From positions 3,911,867-3,975,866 of the forward strand of contig CAJNOP010000002.1 of the NCBI GenBank assembly GCA_905250075.1: a stretch of DNA of 64,000 nt, given 5' to 3'. The notes under the pieces were generated by a model. It made no database searches and was not told where the DNA came from. It saw nothing but the letters and a program-made list of their open reading frames with translations. How positions within the stretch are numbered: position 1 is the first letter of the stretch; each line of letters begins with the position of its first letter. The DNA comes from Rotaria sp. Silwood1. Lineage: Eukaryota; Rotifera; Eurotatoria; Philodinida; Philodinidae. Both the position numbers and the translations under genes were made by a program. Positions 1 through 11,100 of the stretch are shown here, in pieces.

Positions 1-489
1 AAATCGTCAACAGACCTATATATCAATGTATTTCATTATATTGTATCTGATCTTGCTTATCTCTAACCTTTCTTTCTAAGCATTCATTCAACAAAATAAG
101 TAACATATATCATTACCATGTCATGGGTTAACCTTATGAAACAATAAATCTAGCATAAAAAAACCTGTTTGCCATTTATCTCTCAACGATGCATAATATG
201 CATTATGTTTATTTTCTTTAAGTGGTGCATTTTGTACTGCAAGCTAATTACAAGCCAGGGACTTTACTTCTTATAAGTCAAAATAAACCTACTTTGAGAC
301 TTGTCCTTCCAAACTTGTAATCAATGATCTCTCTATCATGCTACCGAAATAGAATAGATACTATCAATGTTTTTCATTATCTTAGAAGAAAGTCTAGTAG
401 TCTAATTTCTACCCGAGTCGTCACGTTTTCAAAATAGATTAAGCTTTTTTTGAAAAAAACACCTTTGAATCAACACTGAATAAGTTTAC
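1..489. other. No exon seen; probably intron of the acid phosphatase
   Basis: Both strands were read. The stretch is AT-rich with frequent stops and no further phosphatase-like coding segment. It most likely is the intron following the third visible exon of the minus-strand phosphatase gene. Confidence 0.4.
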
Positions 490-1269
490 TCAATAGAACG
501 TACTAGACGTATTTTGAATCATATGTTGCTGGTAAAAGTCTCTGATCATTATTACTATCATCAATTAATTCAGATCTTATAAGTCTTCCAAGTTGAAATA
601 ATTGTTCTTCGCCAATAGCTGTCAATTGACCTGTTATCACATTTTCACCAGATACTGACTAAAAAAATTTTATAAAAATAATTATTCATCTTTTAAATAT
701 ATATATATATATATATATTTCTGTTTACTTTTAATTTTTGACTTTGATTACCAGCAACATCACTTGCTGATAATACTTTATCTCTTGATACAATATCATT
801 GCCTTTTTTTGTAATTAACTTTATATCCCATTTTGATGGGAGATAATTTTCTATTTGTTCTTTGCTATAAATAACCTAGAAAAAAAAATGATAATGATCA
901 AACATAAAATCAGAATTCTCCCATGTTTTTTTTTCGGTAATATACCTCTTGAAGACTAGGTAATAAATGGAGTGGAGTTCGAGCTCCATGTCGGAAAAAA
1001 ATTTGTGCACCTATCAATTGTAAATCATTTCTTTGTTGAATGCTTTCCATTGATAATTTTTCATTATTTAAACGTTGATCAGTTGCTACCCAAGCAAGTA
1101 AAGATTGATCATAACTAGAATCTACATTTTTATCCACCATATCTACTATTGAAGAATGTGATACTAATAAGAAAATGTTAACTAAACTATCACAGGTTAA
1201 TTTAAATAATATTGTGAATATTCCTATGAAAAGCAGCCACATTAATGTGACACGCCAATATCGAGGCAT
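490..1269 (-). CDS. ACP6-like histidine acid phosphatase, 5' part only, probably frameshifted
   Basis: Predicted membrane-anchored histidine-type acid phosphatase, the branch that includes lysophosphatidic acid phosphatase ACP6. Three exons are visible: 946-1269, 729-875 and 490-658 (minus strand, phases fit). Residues 5-24 are hydrophobic and look like a signal anchor. The catalytic loop FFRHGARTPLHLLP contains the family RHGxRxP motif, and exon 3 has GQLTAIGEEQLFQLG, matching the 'GQLTxxGxxQxxxLG' block of the family. After D-S-K-Y-V the frame meets TAG (503-505), but the next frame reads V-R-S-I immediately, where the family has (V/I)RST. One lost base would explain this, and a good donor GTAAAC follows at 489. 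The rest of the enzyme, including the C-terminal HD motif, lies outside the window. It may be a pseudogene, an assembly error, or an unusual GTCTAG donor. Confidence 0.75.
685..718. repeat. (AT)n microsatellite in phosphatase intron
   Basis: An uninterrupted AT dinucleotide run lies in the intron between exons 2 and 3 of the acid phosphatase. Confidence 0.8.
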
Positions 1270-2012
1270 GATCTTAGAGTCTTTTTTTTTCTATTTTTTT
1301 TTTGAATATCGTTTTTTCTTATATCTATAAGAAACTAAAGAGCATGAAACTATTTTTCTTTAAAATTTTATTTTCGATAAACACTAGTTGTTATCTTTCT
1401 TTCCATGGAAGAACGCAAAGTTGTCACAAACAGTTATTTTTTTCACATATATACACAAAAACACAAATAAAATTTTCTTTTTGTTTTTTTGTTGTAGTTG
1501 TTGACTTAAATAAAAAAGAAAAAAAGAAAAGCAAACTAGACAGGTGAACGATAAAAATAATAAAATAAATTAATTAGATGAGAGTTTAATCAGCACTGTA
1601 TAGAATAAGACAAAGAAAAGATTTCTTCTTAGTATAGCAGTAAAAAACAAAAAAGAAAAGAAGAAAAAAAAAAACTGATCATGCGCCATTTCAGGCACAA
1701 AAGAAAAATTACATCAAATTTTCGTCACTGGTCGAACCGGTTAATGAAGCATCGATAGCTAAAAAAGAAATGAAAAGAAATAAATTTATTATCAAATTAA
1801 TATGTTAATTTTCTTCTATTTAATCAGTAACAATTAAGAAAATTTATCGATTAGACTCGAAAATCAATGGATCAATGAATCTTTTGTTCTTCAACTTTGT
1901 ATTCTCGAAAAAAAATATATATCCTTAGAACACTGACAAAAAATAGTTTTTTGAACATTCCGAAATCCTTAAGGAGTTACTCGAAGATAAAAAAAAATAG
2001 ATTTCCAAACTT

Positions 2013-2142
2013 CGGAAACCCTGAAGGATTTGTGAAAAAAAGCAGTTCGTTGCCGAAAATCAGAAATTCTTCAGGGTTTCCGATTTTTCTACTATCGGAA
2101 ACCTATTTTAATTTCCGAATGCTTGGAAACCTATTTTAATTT
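2013..2142. repeat. Short palindrome plus direct repeat
   Basis: The 14-mer CGGAAACCCTGAAG (2013-2026) returns as its exact reverse complement at 2069-2082. Allowing one mismatch, the arms extend to 19 nt (2013-2031 and 2064-2082). Immediately downstream an 18-nt segment starting GGAAACCTATTTT is repeated at 2097-2114 and 2125-2142. This compact structure is unlike the surrounding DNA and may be a fragment of a non-autonomous element. Confidence 0.6.
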
Positions 2143-2674
2143 GTTTGCAGAGAATATGTCTCCTTGTTCTTTTTTTTAAAAAGTATGCAACCTTAAAGAA
2201 AAAAAAAGAAATAAAAATTATGTTTGATTAAATATAATTGAGCTTTACGATTGGAGTTATGATTGTAAAATGCAATCATCATCGCAAGGTCTGAGAATTA
2301 TTTGCTCAGTATGATTTCTTTGATTGTAATTCTATATGAAATAAAATGCTTTAGGTTATTATGATTGTTAAAGACGATTAATTGAGCTTATTACTTCTTC
2401 TTGTTGTTTTATAGAGTTTTTAAATTTATATAATACGTCATGAATGGAACATGAAATCTTTCAAAATGTAGTTTCTTATGAAAACAATGTTATATTATTG
2501 TTATATAGTCGGATATTACTTTTTACAAACATAAGTTCTATTCTCACTAGGCATGCACTGAACTTGAACTCTAACTTGGTATCCGGATTCGAAAACTATT
2601 CAACCAATTAGGATAGTATTGGAAACTTGAATAATTGCCTAAGCAGTTCTTGAGGTATATAGATAATCATACCA

Positions 2675-3140
2675 GTACCCAACCTACTATCAACAGCAAA
2701 ATGCTTGCGAATCATATTTTTGATCCACACATACATAGGTAGTCAACCGCAAACAATGTAAGATTCTCGGAAGATTTTTTTTCGTCTGTAGAACTCTCGG
2801 GAGTACGTTGCCCTGATCATTTTTGTGCAAAAGAACAAAATTCAAATTCACGCAATAATTCATAGTACTAGGATCGATAAACTCGAAAACGTCAACTACT
2901 TTTTAGTAGCAGTCATACATAGTCGAGATTATTGAATATTTTGACCCTAACATCATGATTTCTTGAGTGAATTTGCACACTTTTCTTGATTAAAATTATC
3001 AGTGCAATGAGTTCTATACAGTTCTACAGACGAAGGAATTTTCTGAATACCTTGCATTTTTTTTTGCGGTTGACTGCTAATACAAGTATCCATCAAGAAC
3101 ATAATTTGCAAATATTTTGTCGTTGGTAGAAAAGTTTGGC
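2675..3140. repeat. Long foldback (inverted) repeat, probable decayed MITE
   Basis: The left arm (about 2675-2795) and right arm (about 3020-3140) are imperfect reverse complements. The best parts are the block AGTCAACCGCAAA at 2741 and its complement ending at 3075, and TTCGTCTGTAGAACT at 2781-2795 with its complement at 3020-3034. Outside these blocks the arms still align with scattered mismatches. The spacer of about 220 bp has no ORF. No clear target duplication was identified, so the superfamily is unknown. Confidence 0.65.
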
Positions 3141-3393
3141 TAAGTTCGAGTATTTCGGAATATTGTTGACTATTCTTTTAATGTATAACTGAAGATATTC
3201 GATTTTTGAATTAATTACTCTATCGTGTATACATCTACGGTAGTCAAGTCTAAAATCGTCACTTTTGGTTTACTTCTACCTCTTTTTATCAATTAACTGA
3301 ATATAATTGTAATTAAATCCAAGCCTAGACGTTCGAACTCGTTGCATACCTAATTCTCATTCTATTACACATTTGATTATATTTGAGAAATAT

Positions 3394-6300
3394 TTAAATA
3401 ACAAAATCAAAATACATACTACTCAATGTTCGATTGACCGTTTGTAATTGATCAACAAGTTGTTCTAATTCCCGCACATTCGAATCATTGTCACTTGCAG
3501 CATTATTCGGTCTAAAATTTATCAATATAATACAACGAAAATTAATTTATATGTATTTTTTTTTTTACTTCAATTTTGCCAATATTCCAGATGAAAGTTG
3601 TATTAATTTAATTGCTAATCTTTGTCCATCATCACGCAATGAATCACATCGTTCCTAAAAGATAAAATAATATATGTTTGAATAAAAACTAATTAATTTA
3701 CTTACTTCTTCACTGTAATAACTTCCATTCATTTTTTGATATTGTGATTCACTAGTAACACTTGATACCATTGGTTTTCGATATTTCAATGTTTTTGTTA
3801 TTGTTGTCTCTCCTAATGGATTTGGACTTGCTGATGATGATCGATGATGTGATGTTGATGATATTGTTCTTGTTTTTAGTAAATCTTGTTTTTGTGTTGA
3901 AATATTATTATTATTATTATTCGTAGTAGTAATAGTTGATCGAGGATTTGCTCGTAAATGTGAAAAATCTTTTTTACTTGTACTACTTGCATTACTATGC
4001 CATGATGCACTCATTATATCATTAGGTAATTCAGTTTTTTGTAATTGTCGTCTTGTACGTTGTGCTAATTCTTCAATTTTTGCTTGTGCACGTGCACGAC
4101 GTAATTCAACAGCACGATTTGTTTGTCCACTTGAATTATTTATTGATAATGTTGTTGATGGAATAGATGCTGATTGAACAGATGTTGTTGGTTTTAATAT
4201 TTGACGTGTTGGTAATGGTTTTGATATTGTGTGTTGTTGTTGTTGCTGTTGTTGTTGTTGTTGTTGCTGTTGTTGTTGTTGTTGTTGTTGTTGTACTGGT
4301 TTTGATGTTGATGGTGTAAGATTCGCATGTTGTCGACGTAATGCAAATGATTTATTCATATAAACTTTAGTTAAACTTGGATTTGATGATGAAATTTCTT
4401 CGTTATCATCAACATATTTTGTTGTTGCTGTGATTTTTGATGCAAGTAATTGTCGATTATAGTGTGTATTAGCTGGCATTGTTTGACGTATAGATGAGTT
4501 ACGTTGAAATGGTGATAAATTTGTTTGATCATTAATTATAGTATGTGGTCGAAGTGATGGTTTAGATGAAGATGGTATATAATCAGAATTATTAACTGAA
4601 GGTTTTAAATTTGATGAAGATGATTGTTGTTTAGAATCAAGACGACGTATAGGTTGTTGTTGTTGTTGAAGATGAAATGAAAATTTTTCTGTATCACTTT
4701 GATTTGAACGAGCTGAAAGTGGAGGTGATGATGGAGAACTTTTTGATGGAACTTCAAAATTAATATCTTTAGTTGGAACAACAGCTGTTGTTGATTTAGG
4801 TCTAAATTAAAGTAAGTTAAAAATTATTTAAGTTTGCATGTAGGAAACTAACTTCCATTGAGTCTCAAGTTTTCGTCTTGGCGCAGTAGTTGTTGTATTC
4901 GGAAAAGGTTTTGTTTCAAATGTTGGTGAAATAACTAAAAGAAAAAAAAAAAAAAAAGAAAAACTTAAGTTTCTTAATAAATTGTTTTGTACCAAAACAT
5001 TCAGCTGGTTTTATTAGATTTTGTGGTGGAGTTATACAACGTGGTTGTTGTTGATGTTGTAAAAGAGTATTTGGCCGTTGTACTGCATAAATTACACCCG
5101 TGGAAGACTTATCATCAATATTAATATGATGAGAGGCACCTTCAGGTTCTTTGCGTATACTATTATCAGTTTCTGTTGGTAATGAAAGAAGAGATGAAGA
5201 AGGGGATGAATTAGCCGATGATGATGATGATGATGATGATGACGGTAGTGATAAATCATGTGTTGGAACATTTAAATCAACAATGGGACGATTGACAGTA
5301 TGCGTTGTTTTTGATGATGTACCATGAATATCGAATGTTCCATGACGATTTTTTTTTGTTGCTGCATATCGTTTAAATGAAGATGATGTTGATGGTGGTG
5401 AAGTGTTGTCTTGTGTATCATTTTGTTGTTCAATATCTTGTTCAGGTTCATCATCACGTGCAATATCAACATCATCTTCAATAATATATGTACCTGCATC
5501 ACTTAATGCATCAATATCATGATGATCAGATGATGGTGTGAGAAGAGGTGATGAATGATTGAGAACATTTATATAAGATTGTTGATTAGAAGATCGATGT
5601 TGTAAATTGAAATTTGAGTTACTCTCATCTTTCAACATGCGATCGATAAGAAAATCATTTTGAACTTTTTTTAATGGTTGATTGTCACAGAGTGGAACAT
5701 CTAAGAGTTGAAATAATTAGAATTTTTTTTTCTATACCAAAAAAAAAAGAGAATTTCATTTTTTTTCAATTACCTAGTTCAAAAGGAGAATGAAGGTCTT
5801 CGTTATCGTTTTCTGCCATGTTATATGTATAGAGTTGCTAAAAAAAAAAAATTCGCCAACAGTAAAATCAAAACTTTCTTTTTCCTTTATTTCAAACTTA
5901 CTGATTTTAAATTACGATTATGGTTTTTTTTAGTTTTAACCACCGGTGGGGTAAAGTCTGAAATAAATCAATGGCATTATAAGTGATATGAAAAAAAAAA
6001 AGGTTTCTTTTTTCTTCTGTGTACATGATTTACTGTCATTTGATTATACAAAAAAAATTTATTCAAAGCACCATTTTTTTTTCTTGCTTGAGGGTTTACT
6101 TACTGTTGATTATTTCAAAGAAGAGAAATAAACAACTAAGTAGACATTTGTGACAATCAATATATTGTCAAAAAAACCGAATTCCGATAAATTTTTCAAA
6201 TGGAATATAACGTCACATACTATTAATTATTTGGAAGGTCGACATTCTCAAATGGAAAAAAAACATATGTAAATTCTCCATATTCTAACATTTACATGAC

Positions 6301-7107
6301 AATCGATTTAATAGGAGAAGAACAATTTTTAATATCGATTGTTAGAATACGAAATGAAATGGAGATTTCAACTCCTTAACGCCGAAAACATACAGTCGTA
6401 GTAAAAGAATGTTGAAAAGAAACTGTAGGAACATTATGATGAAAGTCATATGAATATTTATCCTTACATATGAAAACCGCTAATTGGAATAAATTTTTTA
6501 TGTAATCAAGGGACAGTAAGCCGTTTAAACCCTTCTTTTTTTCTTACCTAAAGTGAATGCATATTTGTCGTTGATATGATTCTAAAAGGAAAGAGAAAAT
6601 GTTTTATTTTTTTTTTTTTTTCTTATCATAATTAAATGTTTACGTACACCATTGGGTGAATTACCATCCTTCGTTTTCATCGTTGCCGATGGGTTTCGGA
6701 CACCATTTTTGCTACTAGTACAAACGTCACTGACAATAGGCGACTAATAAAAACAAAGATGAATACAAAAAAAGAAAGGCGAAGCAAAATACATAGTGCG
6801 CTTTGTTTCATTCGTTCTTTTATACAATCGTTACTTGTGGAGAGAAGGTAAAGAAAGAAAGATTGTTATGCAAATTTTTTTTTCTTTTCCTTCTTCATTT
6901 ATTCTATGTCATATATCTTACCGTATAAGATTGCGATGATGGCGAATCATTTTGAATGTTGCTCACTACTGATGAAGGTGTATTGAAGTCTGATGAGGTC
7001 GGAAGAAAGTGTTGATGGGATAGAAGTCGTTTATTATTATTATTATTACTTGGAGATGATAATGAAGACGAAGTAGTCAATGGATAATGATCAATGTTCT
7101 GAGACAT
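3394..7107 (-). CDS. Ser/Asn/Gln-rich 841-residue protein, tentatively Cep170-like
   Basis: Ten exons: 6922-7107, 6648-6743, 6548-6581, 5902-5957, 5774-5837, 4993-5700, 4853-4934, 3706-4801, 3569-3654 and 3394-3511. All have GT-AG borders and consistent phases and sum to 842 codons. The protein is low-complexity with basic islands: KYAFTLDFTPP near residue 100, NKSFALRRQHANL, a polyglutamine run of about 20, then RRARAQAKIEELAQRTRRQL, and a short coiled-coil-like tail (ELEQLVDQLQTVNRTLS). The FALRR and RARAQAKIEELA blocks recall the C-terminal half of centrosomal Cep170, a microtubule-binding protein of the subdistal appendage, but that is family memory and no FHA domain is encoded. A donor-like GTATGT just before the stop leaves room for a further 3' exon. 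Gene structure is firm; the family is not. Confidence 0.6.
4233..4295 (-). repeat. CAA/CAG polyglutamine-coding tract
   Basis: A trinucleotide run in exon 8 of the Cep170-like gene encodes about 20 consecutive glutamines. It is mostly CAA with a few interrupting CAG codons, so it is a likely length-polymorphic site. Confidence 0.9.
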
Positions 7108-8133
7108 TGAAGAAAATCAGTGTTTTATAATAAGATGATAAAAGAGAGAAAAAAGGATCATCTAGAAAAAAAAGAAAAAAGGTCGAGTACGATCATTATC
7201 TATCTCTCCTACACATGATCGTTTCTAATCGATTTTTGTCTACATTGATACTTGTGTCCGACATTGTTACAGCACGCACATGACAATGTAAAAATTCTAA
7301 CCAATATATATATATATACAGAGAGAGTGCCCTCGATCTCAATGAAGTCATAAATCGGTCATCTCTTTTATTTAATGTAATAAAACTGTTTTCTTTTCTC
7401 AAATAAAAAAAAAAACTTTCATTTCAAATATGTTCTCTTTCCTCATTGAAAAAGGTTAATTCTCACCTGAAAGTAATATCAATGGCATTGACGTAAAATA
7501 TTCTTTGAACATTCACCGGATCCATCGCTCGATTTGTAATAATTTGTTTCTTTTTTTTCTATTCTTCCACTTTGAACTATGTTCATATAATGCATAATAA
7601 AAAAAGCAACTATTACTCATTATTTCTCACTTGACATATAACTTCAATGTTCACTCAAAATAATCGCTCACACATCGATACGAAATTTTGAAAGAGAAAA
7701 AAAAAAAAAAAGACGAAGAAATGAATTGAATTTTTTATTTCCGAAAGATCTTTTGGACAAAAAAAAAAGAAGACAGGAAAGAAGAGCACAAAAATTTTTG
7801 AATGAATAATAACATAAGAAAGAGAACAGAAGATGAATGAACTTGTAGTTTATCTTCACATACATATTTTACGTTTTGATATCAATGAAAACAGAAGAAA
7901 AAAACAAGAATGAGAGAGAGAACAATAGACACACAAGTCAGTCATAACAGCTACAACAAAAATTCTTTAAATTTTTTTTTTTTTCGTTATGAAAAGATTG
8001 TCCTTGAATAGATATTCTTTTTTTTTCTTTTTTTGTGAAATTTCTTTTCTTGATTTTAATTGAACAATCGAATTCGAATGAAAAAAAATTGAATATGATT
8101 ATATACAAAAAAACAAAAAATACGCACATTGAT
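7108..8133. other. Intergenic spacer, Cep170-like 5' flank and MTA 3' flank
   Basis: No coding exon was found on either strand. It contains a short TA run followed by GAGAGAG near 7307-7327 and many A or T homopolymers. By position it must contain the promoter of the Cep170-like gene and the 3' UTR of MTA. Confidence 0.5.
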
Positions 8134-11100
8134 TTAATCAAGTATAACTATATCATCATCAATATACGAAACAAAATTGGTATTAAGTTTTTTCCATGGT
8201 GCACGTGCAATACGACGAATTTCTTTTTGAGGAATTTCTTTCCGTAAACGTCTAAAATAAAAACGAAATATGATATAATTAAATGAAATAAGAAAATCAT
8301 ACTTGATATCCTTTGTCACACGTAAATAAATACCATCAGGAGCTAAACATATAAAAGAATATCTATGTAAAAAAAAGTATAAAATAATAATTTTAACTTA
8401 CGATCAATAAATGGTACAGTATAAGCACGTGATCGAGATAATTTAGTTGTACTCTAAAAAGAAAATAAATTGAAATTGTAACGATTTAATATTGATTTAG
8501 TTAAGATCTAATCTTATGTCATACTGAAGGATTAGGTTATTCATTATGCTTTTTTCTTTTTATTCGTTTTTCAATGATTCATATTTGATATCTTGACTCA
8601 AAAAAACTAATTACTGATCCTCGATAGAAAAAAAAGAACGACCTTGTTGACCGTAATAGTGTTATACGTCAACAAAACGTCTAGAAAAAAGAACGAACTG
8701 TTGATTGTCTAATCGTTCTTCATTTGTTTATTTTGTCTCTTTTCTCATTTCCTACATATTTCCTATTATTAGATGAGTGCTTCTTTTTTTTTTTCAAAGT
8801 TGAAAGAATATGAAACAATATTCTATTTTCTTTCTGTTTTCAATTAAATATTCCATCAAAAAATAAACAAAAGAAATTTTTACCGGTGATTTTGTTTTGA
8901 TTAAATTTTGTCGACTAATTAATGTTCGTTTTGGTGATGGACCTAGAAAAGTAAAAAAATGAAATATTTTTCTTTTTAAATTTATTTTTTTGTAAATATT
9001 TATTTTAATTACCTTCATTTGAATTTTCATTTGATTCATAAGGTCGTTTTTTCATAATACTCAAATTAGTATGAGTAAATTGTGCATAAAATTCACTTGA
9101 ATCTTCTTGTATTTTTGGATAACGCATTGGTAAATTAGTTTCATTTTCATTGAGTATTTTTTCTTCAGATTTCGGCATAAAATCATCAAGTGTTTTTATT
9201 TCATCATTTTCATTTTTAAATGGAAATAAATCATTTAAATGAACTAGTTTATAACGTTCTTTTCCTTTGTCATATAAATCACGAAAACGTATACATGTAT
9301 TACGAATATCTTCTCTTGGTTTTTCATTAATATGTGTTTCCCATTTACTACGTATGTCACTTATATCAATACTATATGTTGGACGACGTGCAAGACGTCT
9401 AATTGGACATAATGGACGAACAGCACGTGATAATGGTGTTGTATATAATGCAAATGTATTTCGTGGTTTTGATAAAGGACGTGGACTACCTGATCGGCAT
9501 AATATTCCATGTCCAATAGCATAATGACGATGAAGAGCAGGTTTATTTTTACATTCCTGAGCAAAAAAAAAAAAATAGAAAATAATTTCTTTTCTTTCTC
9601 ATTAATACTCAAAGCATCAAGTTTCAGGTATTACGGAAGAATATGAAGTGTACTTATCATCTCTCTGAATAAAATACTTCGTATGAATAATCTAACGTGT
9701 CTAAGATGATGAATCACTCGGGCACCAGAGAGCAATCCTCTATGTATAGTTTTTTAATGATAATATACAACCTGGAGTTATGTTTCATAAATGAAAATTG
9801 TTTGAAGAAAAATTTTCTCAAATTTAACCACAATGTTAAAAAGTGCATCGATATGCTTTTGAAATATCTTGACCTAGAGGCGACGATGTTCTTAGGTTCG
9901 ACAGTATAACGAAAGAATGAAAAAATAGTTTTATTTTGTCATGAAGAAACTGAAAATTTAAACGCGTACGGTGATAGTCACTATGAAAAATTCTGAGGCA
10001 AGCCGAGATTTCTGTTGAGTAACAGCACAAAAAGTGTATCTACGGACAAAATTCAGTAATTCATTACTTTGATTAATGTCTTACAAAACGTTAGGTAGGT
10101 TAAATCTTATTTAAAATCTTTTCGTACATCAGTTAGTACTAGTGGCGTAACCAGGATTTGCTAGACCGATGGACAAACTTCTCGTGTCGAAAAAAACCGA
10201 TCGGTAAAACGGGCAAGGTTTTTATGGATAGGTCAAAACTTTTTTTGACCTAAAAAAGTACGAATAACGTAAAAAACATATAGAAGTTAATGTCGAGGAT
10301 TCTTTCAATACGTACCTGTGCATCACACATACGTATTTTCCCTAGGAACTAGGTCATGTCACATCTTGTTTTTTTTTTCTTTATGCTTTCACATATGCGT
10401 CACTCTATGTATAAGAGTGAATCGTAACGTTTTTGTAGAATGATATTTTTGAAGTATTTCTCGTATAAATCCGTTTTCTAAGGTCTGCTTCCCAAGCGTG
10501 TGCTTTTCTTTTGTTTCTTGATATCTATTAGACTACCGCAGAAAATTTTGGTCCGTTAGCTGATCAACTCATAGAGATATAGACGTCAAATGTTAAAAAT
10601 ATACATTTTTTTCAAAAAGTCAAAGTATATTAAATTGGATTTTCTACGGAAGAAAATAAAGAAGCTGAAAAAGTAATAAACTTGTTTTATTCAACATCCA
10701 ACGAACTATTCAAATACATTAATCATTAATAGCATTATTATCTCTTTCTTGCTCCTTCATGACCAAAATACTTTTACAAATATGTTGTCTCTTGTATATA
10801 GAGAAAAACAAAGCGTTTTCTTGAAGTCAAAGAAACATAGCTAGACATTCAGAATTCCTTCAAAAGAAAGAGCTTTGTTCAATTAACCAAATGATTAAAA
10901 AAAAGTTTTAGTTTTCTCATTATTTTTTTTTTCGAGAAATATCAGCCAGCTCTTTCAAAAATCGCTTTTTTTATTCACTTTGTAGTAAAACGTTTTGAAA
11001 ATTATTTTAGATTCATCTCCGGATAGATTGAATCAATCTCGATAAAATTTACACATAAAAGAGAGTATAAAAAATTATACATACGATAAAGAGTTCAGAA

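Larger units (their letters stand above)
1270..3393. other. Intergenic spacer between phosphatase start and the Cep170-like 3' end
   Basis: No credible coding exon was found. It must hold the promoter of the minus-strand phosphatase, near 1270-1700, and the 3' flank of the next minus-strand gene. It also carries a short palindrome with a direct repeat (2013-2142) and a long foldback repeat (about 2675-3140), listed separately. Confidence 0.5.

Noticed and set aside
1897..2139. 80-residue plus-strand ORF with hydrophobic and basic residues
   Set aside because: It is created by the palindrome and direct repeat in this interval and shows no protein family signal.
5272..5502. Met/His-rich minus-strand ORF
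   Set aside because: It is an out-of-frame reading of the Cep170-like exon 4993-5700 caused by its Asp/His codon repeats.
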